Shown here one piece after another: positions 7,332 through 15,953 of a stretch of 64,000 nucleotides of DNA. Both the position numbers and the translations under genes were made by a program. The notes under the pieces were generated by a model. That model was not told the origin of the DNA. It searched no databases and saw nothing but the letters and a program-made list of their open reading frames with translations. The number at the start of each line of letters is the position of its first letter. Positions within the stretch are counted from its first letter, which is position 1. Location: positions 186,001 through 250,000 of the forward strand of contig CAJYNG010000019.1 in assembly GCA_913775725.1 (NCBI GenBank). The letters are read 5' to 3'. The stretch comes from an uncultured Stenotrophomonas sp. (lineage in GTDB: Bacteria; Pseudomonadota; Gammaproteobacteria; Xanthomonadales; Xanthomonadaceae).

Positions 7332-9050
7332 TCACTTCTTCAGGAAATTGTCCACCAGCAGATGCTTCACGTCGTCGAAGCGGCCGTTCAACACTGCCTT
7401 CGCCGCATACAGCGCCGTACCGGCCACCTGCTTGGCTTCGATCTGTGGCGGCATCACCAGTTCGGCGCGGCTGGTATGCACGTCCAGCAATGCCGGGCCA
7501 CGCTGCGACAGGAAGTCCTGCACCGCTTCCTCCAGATCCTCGCTGCGGGTTACGGTGCGTCCGTGGAAACCAATCACTTCGGCCAGGCGGCCGAAATCCG
7601 GGTTCTTCAGATCGGTGTAGTTGTCCAGCAGGCCTTCCACCTTCTGTTCCAGCTCGACGAAATTCAGCGAGCCGTTGTTGAACACCACCACCTTGATCGG
7701 CAGGTTCTCCTGCACCGCGGTCAGCAGGTCGCCCAGCAGCATCGCCAAGCCTCCGTCGCCAGACAACGAAATCACTTGCCGGCCAGGGAACGCCTTCTGC
7801 AACCCCAGCGCCTGCGGCATCGCGTTGGCCATCGTGCCGTGCAACAGGCTGGTCAGCGTGCGGCGGCGGCCATTCACCCGGATATGCCGCAGCACCCACA
7901 CCATCGGCGAGCCGCCGTCTGCGGTGAACAGCGCATCGTCGCTGGCGTGCTTCGACAGCAGTGCGGTCAGATGCTGTGGGTGGATCAGTTCACCCTCGCC
8001 CGGCTGTTCTTCCTGCTCGCGCTTTTTCAGCGCCTTGTCGCGACGCTCGACGCATTCGTCCAGGAAACTGCTGTCCTCGCGCGGCGGCAGCATCGGCAGC
8101 AAGGCATCCAGCGTCGGTGCGATATCACCGACCACGCCCAGGTTCACCGGGTGGCGACGGCCAAGGTGGCTGCCATCGCGGTCGACCTGGATGATCGTGG
8201 CCTTGTCCGGGTAGAACTGGCCCCAGGCGAAATCGGCGCCGAGCAACAGCAGCGTGTCGCACTCCATAAGTGTGTGGAAGCCGGATTCGATACCGAAGAT
8301 GCCGGTCATGCCCATGTTGTACGGGTTGTCCGGCTCGACGAAGTCCTTGGCGCGCGAGGTGTGCGCGATCGGAGCCTGCAGGCGCCGGGCCAGCTCCAGC
8401 AGCTGCGCGTGCGCGCCTTGGCAACCGGCGCCGGCGTAGATGCCGATGCGCTTGCCCTGCCCCAGCAGCTCGGCGATGCGCTGTAGTTCGGCGTCCGAGG
8501 GACGCAGTACCGGCTGGGTGTAGTGCACCGAGAACGGCACATCGTGCTTCACTTCGGCCTGGCTGATATCGGCCGGGAGGATCACCACCGCCACGCCGCG
8601 GCGGCTGATCGCCGCCTGGCAGGCCAGCGTGACCACGCGGCGTGCCTGTTCGGCGCTGTGCACCTGCTCGCAGAACACCGAACAACTGGCATACACCGCC
8701 TTGAAGTCCACTTCCTGCGGGAATTCCATGCCCAGCTCGCTGGTCACCACCTGGCTGGCGATCAGCACCATCGGCGCACGGTTGCGGTTGCTCTCGAACA
8801 CGCCGTTGATGAAATGCAGGCTGCCGGGGCCGCAGGAGCCGGCACAGGCGGTCAGTTCGCCGCTCACCAGCGAATCGGCGCCGGCGGCAAAGGCTGCAAC
8901 TTCCTCATGCCGCACGTGCACCCAGGCGATGTCACTACCATGCATCGCATCGGTCACATGGTTGAGCGTATCGCCCACGATGCCGTAGCAACGGCGGACA
9001 CCGGCCTGCTGCAGGGCGTCCACCACGATTTCGGCCACGCGCTTGCTCAT
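7332..9050 (-). CDS. poxB: Pyruvate dehydrogenase (quinone) / pyruvate oxidase PoxB
   Basis: The 572-residue thiamine-diphosphate enzyme has the usual three domains: N-terminal pyrimidine-binding (YGIVGDTLNHVTDAM, catalytic Glu in HVRHEEVAAFAAG), central FAD-type domain, and C-terminal PP-binding domain with the GDGGLAML...VVVFNN cofactor motif. PoxB oxidises pyruvate to acetate and CO2 and passes electrons to ubiquinone at the membrane, typically in stationary phase. The C-terminus ends in DNFLKK, resembling the lipid-binding tail of E. coli PoxB. The start MSKRVAE at 9050 is preferred because GAGGAT lies about 9 bases upstream; ATG 9059 would leave no spacing. It stands alone, downstream of a large palindrome. 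Confidence 0.9.
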   Translation of the reverse strand: MSKRVAEIVVDALQQAGVRRCYGIVGDTLNHVTDAMHGSDIAWVHVRHEEVAAFAAGADSLVSGELTACAGSCGPGSLHFINGVFESNRNRAPMVLIASQVVTSELGMEFPQEVDFKAVYASCSVFCEQVHSAEQARRVVTLACQAAISRRGVAVVILPADISQAEVKHDVPFSVHYTQPVLRPSDAELQRIAELLGQGKRIGIYAGAGCQGAHAQLLELARRLQAPIAHTSRAKDFVEPDNPYNMGMTGIFGIESGFHTLMECDTLLLLGADFAWGQFYPDKATIIQVDRDGSHLGRRHPVNLGVVGDIAPTLDALLPMLPPREDSSFLDECVERRDKALKKREQEEQPGEGELIHPQHLTALLSKHASDDALFTADGGSPMVWVLRHIRVNGRRRTLTSLLHGTMANAMPQALGLQKAFPGRQVISLSGDGGLAMLLGDLLTAVQENLPIKVVVFNNGSLNFVELEQKVEGLLDNYTDLKNPDFGRLAEVIGFHGRTVTRSEDLEEAVQDFLSQRGPALLDVHTSRAELVMPPQIEAKQVAGTALYAAKAVLNGRFDDVKHLLVDNFLKK

Positions 9051-9114
9051 CGGATACATCCTCGAACGGGGGAACGTCCGAGGCTAGACCCGATGAAGTG
9101 ATGCCTCCGCAAAA

Positions 9115-9179
9115 AAAAGGGGACGGAGGGAATTAAGTCGTATGTGCCACAAACGACTTAATTCCCTCCGTCCCCTTTT
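9115..9179. repeat. Large perfect palindrome (26-bp arms), terminator-like
   Basis: Arms 9115-9140 and 9154-9179 are perfect complements of the form AAAAGGGGACGGAGGG...CCCTCCGTCCCCTTTT with a 13-base loop. The A and T runs at the edges would make it an intrinsic terminator on either strand. It begins 2 bases beyond the stop of the SH3-domain gene. A second copy lies at 17312-17387. Confidence 0.85.
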
Positions 9180-9180
9180 C

Positions 9181-10038
9181 TCAATCGTTGACGTTGATCC
9201 AGCCCAGCACCGCGCCGCTTTTCGGGTTGCGGTAGCGCAGCTTCACCCAGCCGTCCTGTTCATCCAGCAGTTCCACGTGGTCGCCCTGCACCAGGTAGCG
9301 TTTGGTGCTGGACGCACCGGGCCGGTCGAACAGGAACAGGCGCGCGGGTACCACGGTGGCCTGCTGGCCACGCAGCGGTCCATCCGGCGGTGCGCCCAGG
9401 CAATCGGCAATGGCACTTTCCAGCACACGGCCGGCGGGATCATAGGTACGCCAGACCGCCAACGGGCCCTGCTCGTCGGTCTGTTCCCACTGCAGCGCGG
9501 CGTTCAACGTATCGCCCAGCATCAGCACGCTCTCGGCGCGGTACAGATAGAGTTTCGCGCCATCAAACCGATACTGGTCGGTGTACCACATCGGGCCGCT
9601 GCGGCAGTTGCTGGTCAAGGTCCGGCTCGGACGGTCGACACTCAGCCCCATCAGGTCACCGCAACTGTCCTTGCCTTGGGTGTCGGCCTGCAGCGCTCGG
9701 AACCCGGCACTGGCCGGATCGAAGCGGTACACCGTCACCGCTTCGTTGACCATGCCCACCGATGCACGCGCAATCAGTTCCGGGTAGCCATCGAAATCGA
9801 TGTCCTCCAGACCCCAGCGCGAATTGCCGTCGGCATCCGCCGCGCCCGCCAGCGTCTGGCGCTTGCCCGACGGTGACAGCTGCACCGCGATGCTGCCGTC
9901 CTGCTGGGGATCGGCATGCGCCTGCACATGCGCGGCCACCTGGAAGCGTAGCGTTTCGCCGTCGTCCCCACCCGCCTGCGCCGTCGGTGCCAGCACGCCG
10001 GCCAACACCAGGCCCAGCATGCATTCCCTGTAGTTCAT
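9181..10038 (-). CDS. Periplasmic protein with C-terminal SH3-like domain, function unknown
   Basis: The 285-residue product has a signal peptide ending in APTAQAG. Its middle part has the D-x-D-x-D pattern of a repeat-type calcium-binding or VCBS-like module (DIDFDGYPELIARASV). Its last 60 residues form a bacterial SH3-like domain (GDHVELLDEQDGWVKLRY...GAVLGWINVND), a fold often linked to peptidoglycan or protein binding outside the inner membrane. ATG 10038 is used because GGGAG lies 6 bases upstream; GTG 10041 is adjacent. The stop codon sits 2 bases from a large palindrome. No specific function can be assigned. Confidence 0.65.
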   Translation of the reverse strand: MNYRECMLGLVLAGVLAPTAQAGGDDGETLRFQVAAHVQAHADPQQDGSIAVQLSPSGKRQTLAGAADADGNSRWGLEDIDFDGYPELIARASVGMVNEAVTVYRFDPASAGFRALQADTQGKDSCGDLMGLSVDRPSRTLTSNCRSGPMWYTDQYRFDGAKLYLYRAESVLMLGDTLNAALQWEQTDEQGPLAVWRTYDPAGRVLESAIADCLGAPPDGPLRGQQATVVPARLFLFDRPGASSTKRYLVQGDHVELLDEQDGWVKLRYRNPKSGAVLGWINVND

Positions 10039-10074
10039 CACCGCTCCCTGCGGCGCCGCGGCGGCACCTTCAAC

Positions 10075-10557
10075 TCAGAACGATACCTCGACCGGCTGCC
10101 GCGACCACAGCACCGATTGATGCTTGGTCTGCTGCTTCCACGCCAGGCGGATCGCTTCGATATCGGCACGGCGCTGCGGGGTGTCCTCGTGCAGCACCAC
10201 CAGCACCTTGGTGCGCAGGCGGTTGGGCGAGGCATCACCGCGGAACAGCCACTGGCCGTAGGCATCGAACACGGTCAGGCCATCCGGGAAGCGCGGGGTG
10301 ACTTCCTTGTCCAGGAAGGTGCGCCACTGCGCCTCGCTGATGGTGTCGGCCTGCGGGCGGTTGCCGGCGCCCTGCTCCTCGCCCACGCCGAAGTACAGCT
10401 CACTGCGCACCCAACCGTGGCCAGCGGACGGGCGTGCGGCATCGCCCTTCAGTTCGGCGGTGGTGGCCGTGGCATAGGCGCTGGGCGCCTGCGAAGAGAG
10501 GCTGGCACAGCCGCTGGTGGCCAGCAGCACGGCGAAGACGAGGCCAAGGTGTTTCAT
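10075..10557 (-). CDS. DUF3574 family lipoprotein
   Basis: The 160-residue protein starts MKHLGLVFAVLLATSGCASL, a lipoprotein signal with the lipobox Cys after Ser-Gly. The body has the DUF3574 pattern (WVRSELYFGVGEE, then EAQWRTFLDKEVTPRFPDGLTVFDAYGQW and VLVVLHED). Function is unknown; it is predicted to be attached to the inner face of the outer membrane, because the residue after Cys is Ala and not Asp. ATG 10557 is chosen for its GGAG site and because it places the lipobox correctly; the frame is open upstream. It lies 36 bases upstream of the SH3-domain gene on the same strand and may be co-transcribed with it. Confidence 0.75.
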   Translation of the reverse strand: MKHLGLVFAVLLATSGCASLSSQAPSAYATATTAELKGDAARPSAGHGWVRSELYFGVGEEQGAGNRPQADTISEAQWRTFLDKEVTPRFPDGLTVFDAYGQWLFRGDASPNRLRTKVLVVLHEDTPQRRADIEAIRLAWKQQTKHQSVLWSRQPVEVSF

Positions 10558-10771
10558 CGGTACAGCTCCGGGGAAGGGGGACAAGGCGAGCCGGCAGCGT
10601 ACAGCGCCACCGGCCCGGCGTGCTGATGCCAACCGGGCATCAGCTCATGCCGGACCGGCAGGGGCTTGCATCGGTACCGGTCATCACGCGAAGATAATAT
10701 ATCGCTTCATCCGGATGGATGTAAGTGAAACTATCTCCCCCTTCCCCGTCGTCGTTGTTGCTGGAGCCCCC

Positions 10772-13207
10772 ATGTCCGTCCGCCTGCCCGCGTCGCCGCT
10801 CGGCCTCGCCATCGCCCTCGCACTTTCCTCCGCCGCCGCCCCGGCCCTGGCCCAGGACGCCACCAACCTGGACACGGTGATCGTCACCGGCACCCGTGCT
10901 GCCGACCGCACCGTGCTCGAATCCACCTCGCCGGTGGATGTGCTCACCGCCGAGGACATCCGCAAGGCCGGCGTGGTCAACGGCGAACTGGGCAGTGCGC
11001 TGCAGGCCCTGCTGCCGTCGTTCAACTTCCCGCGCCAGTCCAACTCCGGTGGCGCCGACCACGTGCGCGCGGCACAGCTGCGCGGCCTGTCACCGGACCA
11101 GGTGCTGGTGCTGGTCAATGGCAAGCGCCGCCACCACACCGCGCTGGTCAACACCGACAGCAAGATCGGCAAGGGCACCATGCCGGTCGATTTCAATTCG
11201 ATCCCGGTCAGCGCGATCAAGCGCATCGAAGTGCTGCGTGATGGCGCCGGTGCGCTGTACGGCTCGGATGCAGTGGCCGGTGTGATCAACGTGATCCTCG
11301 ACAACGGCGGCGACGGTGGCGAAATCGAGGCCAGCTACGGTGCCAACCACACCGACCTCAAGCCGATCGGCCGCACTCTCACCGATGGCCAGACCGGCAA
11401 CATCAGCGCCAAGGTCGGCACTTCGCTGGGCGAGGACGGCGGCTTCCTGCGCGTCGGCCTGGAGTACAAGCACCGCAACGGCACCAACCGCGCCGGCTTC
11501 GACCAGATTCCGCCGTGGGACCAGACCCCGGGCAACCTGGCGCTGCAGGGCAAGCGCAACTACGTGCTGGGCGACGGCAAGAGCAAGGACATCAACCTGT
11601 GGCTGAACACCGAGATCCCGGTGGGCCAGACCTCGACGTTCTACGCGTTCGGCACCTTCAACCAGCGCGATACCGAAGGCGCGAACTACTTCCGCTACCC
11701 CGACGGCGATGCCAACTGGAAGGAGGTCTATCCGAACGGTTACCGGCCGATCTCCGAAGGCGAGAACCGCGACGTGCAGGCCGTAGCCGGCGTGCGTGGG
11801 CAGTGGGGCGAATGGAGCTACGACGGCAGCCTGGACTACGGCCAGAACGACTTCACCTACCGCCTGCGTGATTCGCTCAACGCGTCGCTGGGCCCGACCA
11901 GCCCGACCCGTTTCAAGACCGCTGACTACGAGTACGCGCAGACCGTGGGCAACCTCGACCTGAGCCGCGTGTTCACCCAGAGCGACAGCATCAGCCACAC
12001 CCTGGGCCTGGGCGTGGAAGTGCGCCATGAGCGCTACCAGACCCGTCCCGGCGACCCGGCCAGCTATGCCGCCGGCCCGTACACCGACCGCCCGACCGGT
12101 TCGCAGGCCGGTGGTGGCCTGACCCCGCAGGATGCAGCGCGCCTGTCGCGCGATGTCGCCAGCGCCTACGCCAGCCTGTCCAGCCAGTTCGGCGAGAAGT
12201 TCTCCACCGATCTGGCCGCGCGCTACGAGCACAACGACGATTTCGGCGGTGAACTGACCGGCAAGCTCGGCCTGCGCTACGAATTCACCCCGGCGTTCGC
12301 GTTGCGCGGCGCCATCTCCAACAACTTCCGTGCGCCATCGCTGGCACAGATCGGCTACGAATCCACCTCCACCGGCTACAACGCCGGCGGCCAGCTGGTG
12401 CAGGGCCGCCTGCTGTCGGTCAACAATCCAATCGCACGTGGCCTGGGTGCGCAGAACCTGAAGCCGGAAAAATCGATCAACACCTCGCTGGGCTTCACCA
12501 GCCGCATCGGTGAGCACTTCGACCTGTCGCTGGACTTCTTCCAGATCGACATCGACGACCGCATCGCGCTGTCGGAGAGCATCACTGGCGATGCGCTGAC
12601 CGACTACGTGGCCGCCAACTACGGCGTCACTGGCCTGCAGAGCGCCAGCTTCTTCGTCAATGCCGCCGACACCCGCACCCGTGGCGCCGAGCTGGTCAGC
12701 AACTGGCGCCAATCGCTGGGCGATGGCCAGCTGCTGCTGACCGGCACCTATGCGTATACCAAGACCACGCTGAAGAATGTGCTGGCCACCCCGGCCCAGC
12801 TGCGTGCGCTGAACCCGGACTACGTGCTGTTCGGCATCGAAGAGACCAACACGCTCACCGATGCCACCCCGCGCACGCGCGGTAGTTTCTCGGCCGCATG
12901 GAGCAACGACCACTGGTCGCTGAGCACCCGCGTGAACCGCTATGGCAGCGCCACCCGCGTGTTCAACTTCGGTGACGGCTACATCCCGCGCCAGACCTAC
13001 CAGGCCGAGTGGCAGCTGGATGCGGAAGTGGAGTACCGCATCACCCCGCAGTGGAGCGTGGCCATCGGCGGGCAGAACCTGACCGACAACTACCCGGATC
13101 GATCCAACAGCGATATCCACTACTTCGGCAACCTGCCGTACGACGTGCTGTCGCCGATCGGCAGCAACGGTGCGTATTACTACGGCCGCGTCCGCTATAC
13201 CTTCTGA
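10772..13207 (+). CDS. TonB-dependent outer-membrane receptor
   Basis: The 811-residue protein has a signal peptide ending ALA-Q. It is followed by a plug domain beginning LDTVIVTGTRAADR, with LVLVNGKRRHHTALV and IEVLRDGAGALYGSDAVAGVINVIL, classic TonB-receptor plug motifs. The rest is a long beta-barrel ending YYYGRVRYTF. NFRAPSLAQIGY and GLRYEFTPAFALRG are barrel segments typical of the iron and vitamin receptors and related Xanthomonadaceae transporters. ATG 10772 has GGAG 6 bases upstream. The ligand cannot be determined and no uptake genes flank it. A long ORF on the opposite strand here is a shadow. Confidence 0.9.
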   Translation: MSVRLPASPLGLAIALALSSAAAPALAQDATNLDTVIVTGTRAADRTVLESTSPVDVLTAEDIRKAGVVNGELGSALQALLPSFNFPRQSNSGGADHVRAAQLRGLSPDQVLVLVNGKRRHHTALVNTDSKIGKGTMPVDFNSIPVSAIKRIEVLRDGAGALYGSDAVAGVINVILDNGGDGGEIEASYGANHTDLKPIGRTLTDGQTGNISAKVGTSLGEDGGFLRVGLEYKHRNGTNRAGFDQIPPWDQTPGNLALQGKRNYVLGDGKSKDINLWLNTEIPVGQTSTFYAFGTFNQRDTEGANYFRYPDGDANWKEVYPNGYRPISEGENRDVQAVAGVRGQWGEWSYDGSLDYGQNDFTYRLRDSLNASLGPTSPTRFKTADYEYAQTVGNLDLSRVFTQSDSISHTLGLGVEVRHERYQTRPGDPASYAAGPYTDRPTGSQAGGGLTPQDAARLSRDVASAYASLSSQFGEKFSTDLAARYEHNDDFGGELTGKLGLRYEFTPAFALRGAISNNFRAPSLAQIGYESTSTGYNAGGQLVQGRLLSVNNPIARGLGAQNLKPEKSINTSLGFTSRIGEHFDLSLDFFQIDIDDRIALSESITGDALTDYVAANYGVTGLQSASFFVNAADTRTRGAELVSNWRQSLGDGQLLLTGTYAYTKTTLKNVLATPAQLRALNPDYVLFGIEETNTLTDATPRTRGSFSAAWSNDHWSLSTRVNRYGSATRVFNFGDGYIPRQTYQAEWQLDAEVEYRITPQWSVAIGGQNLTDNYPDRSNSDIHYFGNLPYDVLSPIGSNGAYYYGRVRYTF

Positions 13208-13235
13208 TTGCTCTGGGTGTAATTGCCTTGGGTGG

Positions 13236-13306
13236 GTGCGGACCGTTGGTCCGCACTGTCTGGGGTCAATGCAGGCTGACCCTTTGTGCCGACCAACGGT
13301 CGGCAC
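13236..13306. repeat. Pair of REP-like palindromes (GTGCGGACC / GTGCCGACC type)
   Basis: GTGCGGACCGTTGGTCCGCAC (13236-13256) and a related stem GTGCCGACC...GGTCGGCAC (13286-13306) face each other, each flanked by GGTGGG or CCCACC. They occupy most of the gap between the receptor and otsB and could act as a terminator for the receptor gene. Confidence 0.7.
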
Positions 13307-13373
13307 CCACCGAAGCAGGGTCGTAGCCTGCCCTCGACCCCACGTACACGCCCACGCTGGCAAGCTGGGCGTC

Positions 13374-14132
13374 ATGGCTGAACCGCTCCCCCTGCGTCCG
13401 CCACCGCCATTGCTGGATGACGCCTGTGCGTTGTTCCTCGATGTCGACGGCACCCTGATCGAATTCGCTGCACGCCCGGATGCCGTGCAGCTGCTGCCGG
13501 ATGTGCGTGAAGCCATCGGCCGCATCAGCGACCGCCTGGAAGGTGCCGTGGCACTGGTCAGTGGTCGCCCGCTTGAACAGCTGGATCAACTGTTCGCGCC
13601 TTTGAAGCTGCCCGCCGCCGGCCTGCATGGCCACGAACTGCGTGGCGAGGATGGTCGTGTGCTGCGCGACGAGCACGACGACGACACCGCCGAGTGGCTG
13701 CACGCGCTGCACCAGCAGGCGATGCGCTTTGCCCATGGGCATCCCGGCGTGCTGGTGGAAGACAAGGGCGTCGGCCTGGCCCTGCACTGGCGCGGCGCGC
13801 CGCATGCCGCCAGCGATGTCCGCGCCTTCGCCGACCGCCACGTGCGTGGTCGTGCCAGCTACCGCCTGCAACCCGGCGACCATGTGGTCGAGTTCGTGCC
13901 CGTCGGCACCGACAAGGGCCGCGCGGTGCGTCGGATGATGCAGTACCTGCCCTTCCGCGGCCGTCTGCCGGTATTCCTCGGTGACGACCTCACCGATGAA
14001 TTCGGCTTCGACGCTGCCAACGGCCAACATGGCTGGAGTGTGCTGGTGGGCGAACGCGAACCCAGCAAGGCGGTGTTCGCGCTGCCCGACATACGCAGCG
14101 TGCACGCCTGGCTGCGTGAGAATGCCTATTGA
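13374..14132 (+). CDS. otsB: Trehalose-6-phosphate phosphatase
   Basis: The 252-residue HAD-superfamily protein carries DVDGT at residues 23-27 (the nucleophile motif) and FLGDDLTDEFGF near the C-terminus (the magnesium-binding motif), with LVSGRPLEQL between them. OtsB removes phosphate from trehalose-6-phosphate to give free trehalose, in the cytosol. It is the first gene of a three-gene operon with a GH15 enzyme and otsA. ATG 13374 gives the usual N-terminus; its ribosome-binding site is weak, and the frame is open upstream through repeat DNA. Trehalose synthesis is usually tied to osmotic or desiccation stress. Confidence 0.93.
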   Translation: MAEPLPLRPPPPLLDDACALFLDVDGTLIEFAARPDAVQLLPDVREAIGRISDRLEGAVALVSGRPLEQLDQLFAPLKLPAAGLHGHELRGEDGRVLRDEHDDDTAEWLHALHQQAMRFAHGHPGVLVEDKGVGLALHWRGAPHAASDVRAFADRHVRGRASYRLQPGDHVVEFVPVGTDKGRAVRRMMQYLPFRGRLPVFLGDDLTDEFGFDAANGQHGWSVLVGEREPSKAVFALPDIRSVHAWLRENAY

Positions 14133-14159
14133 CCCGGCCACCCCACGGCCGCAACCGAG

Positions 14160-15953
14160 ATGTACCGCGTGATGACCCAACCCGATCTTGATCTGGGCGT
14201 GGTCGGCAACGGCAGCTTCGGCGCCCTGGTCGACAAACGTGCCCGCGTTGTCTGGAGCTGCCTGCCCACCTTCGACGGCGACCCCACCTTCTGTGCCCTT
14301 CTCGGCCCCAACCAGCAGACCGGTGGCGACTTCGCCATCGAGCTGGAGGACTTCGCGAGCAGCGAGCAGGAATACCTCACCAACACCGCAATCCTGCGCA
14401 CCGTGCTGCGCGACGCGCACGGTGGCGAACTGGAAATCCTCGATTTCGCCCCCCGCTGGCGCCAGAACGACCGCTTCTATCGCCCGGTCAGCCTGATCCG
14501 CCAAGTGCGTCCGCTGGCCGGCAGCCCGCGCATCACCGTACGCGCACGCCCGCTGGCCGACTGGGGCGCACGTGTGCCCGAATCCACCTGGGGCAGCAAC
14601 CATGTGCGCTGGATCCTGCCCGAGCATGTGCTGCGGCTGACCACCGACGTGCCGGTTCGCTTCGTGCGCGACGGCCTGCCGTTCGTACTCAACCATCCCA
14701 TCCACCTGATCCTGGGCGTGGATGAATCGCTCAACCGCTCGATCAGCGGCTACGTGCAGGAGGCCTTCCAGCGCACCCGCGACTACTGGCGCGAATGGGT
14801 ACGCTACCTGTCCATTCCGCTGGAATGGCAGGACGCGGTGATCCGCAGTGCGATTACCCTCAAGCTGTGCCAGTACGAAGACAGCGGCGCGATCATCGCG
14901 GCCATGACCACCTCCATTCCGGAAGCCCCCGGCAGCGTGCGCAACTGGGACTACCGCTACTGCTGGCTGCGCGATGCGGCGTTCGTGGTGCGTGCACTGA
15001 ACCGTCTGGGCGCAACGCGCACAATGGAACAGTTTCTCGGCTACATCTTCAACCTAGCCACCACCGACGGCACGTTGCAGCCGCTGTATGGCATCGGCTT
15101 CGAGGCCAAGCTGGACGAGGACGAGGTCCCCAGCCTGTCCGGCTACCGCGGCATGGGCCCGGTGCGGCGCGGCAATCTGGCCTGGGTGCAGCGCCAGCAC
15201 GATGTCTACGGCAGCGTGGTGCTGGCCTCCACGCAGCTGTTCTTCGACCGGCGCCTGCAGGACCCGGGTGATGCGCACACCTTCGCCCGCCTCGAACCGC
15301 TGGGCGAGCAGGCGTTCGCCCTGCACGACGTACCCGATGCCGGCCTGTGGGAATTCCGCGGCCGCACCGAAGTGCACACCTACACCAGTGCAATGTGCTG
15401 GGCGGCGTGCGACCGACTGTGCAAGATCGCCGTGCGCCTGAAGCGTGATGACCGCGCACGCTACTGGCGCGAGCGCGCCGACACCATCCATGCCCGCATC
15501 ATGGCCGAATCCTGGAACGAGGAGCTGGGCCACTTCACCGATACCTTCGGCGGCCATCGGCTGGATGCCTCGTTGCTGCTGCTGGCCGACATCGGCTTCA
15601 TCGACGCGATGGATGCGCGCTTCATTGCCACCGTCGATGCGATCGGGCGCGACCTCAAGCATGGCAATTCGCTGTACCGCTATGTCGCACCGGATGACTT
15701 CGGCGAGCCGGAAACCAGCTTCACCATCTGCACCTTCTGGTACATCGATGCACTGGCGGCAATCGGGCGCATGGACGAAGCACGCGAGATGTTCGAGCTG
15801 CTGCTGAAGCAGCGCAACCACCTGGGCCTGCTGTCGGAGGATCTGGCCTTCGACAGCGGCGAGGCCTGGGGCAATTTCCCGCAGACCTATTCGCACGTCG
15901 GCCTGATCACCGCCGCGATGCGCCTGTCGCGGTCCTGGCAGGAGGCATCGTGA
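14160..15953 (+). CDS. Glycoside hydrolase family 15 (glucoamylase/trehalase-like)
   Basis: The 597-residue protein has an N-terminal beta-domain (LGVVGNGSFGALVDKRARVVW) and a C-terminal (alpha/alpha)6 barrel with WDYRYCWLRDAAFVVRAL and EEFRGRTEVHTYTSAMCWAACDRL-type segments, as in GH15 glucoamylase-like proteins. ATG 14172 (MTQPDLDLG) is an alternative start. It lies between otsB (27-base gap) and otsA (4-base overlap), so it is co-expressed with trehalose synthesis. Some bacterial GH15 members are trehalases, so it may hydrolyse trehalose or the glucan feeding it; the sequence does not decide which. No signal peptide is seen, implying a cytosolic enzyme. Confidence 0.85.
   Translation: MYRVMTQPDLDLGVVGNGSFGALVDKRARVVWSCLPTFDGDPTFCALLGPNQQTGGDFAIELEDFASSEQEYLTNTAILRTVLRDAHGGELEILDFAPRWRQNDRFYRPVSLIRQVRPLAGSPRITVRARPLADWGARVPESTWGSNHVRWILPEHVLRLTTDVPVRFVRDGLPFVLNHPIHLILGVDESLNRSISGYVQEAFQRTRDYWREWVRYLSIPLEWQDAVIRSAITLKLCQYEDSGAIIAAMTTSIPEAPGSVRNWDYRYCWLRDAAFVVRALNRLGATRTMEQFLGYIFNLATTDGTLQPLYGIGFEAKLDEDEVPSLSGYRGMGPVRRGNLAWVQRQHDVYGSVVLASTQLFFDRRLQDPGDAHTFARLEPLGEQAFALHDVPDAGLWEFRGRTEVHTYTSAMCWAACDRLCKIAVRLKRDDRARYWRERADTIHARIMAESWNEELGHFTDTFGGHRLDASLLLLADIGFIDAMDARFIATVDAIGRDLKHGNSLYRYVAPDDFGEPETSFTICTFWYIDALAAIGRMDEAREMFELLLKQRNHLGLLSEDLAFDSGEAWGNFPQTYSHVGLITAAMRLSRSWQEAS

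Noticed and set aside
11090-13525. 811-codon open frame on the minus strand
   Set aside because: Complement of the TonB-dependent receptor; no domain signature and biased composition.
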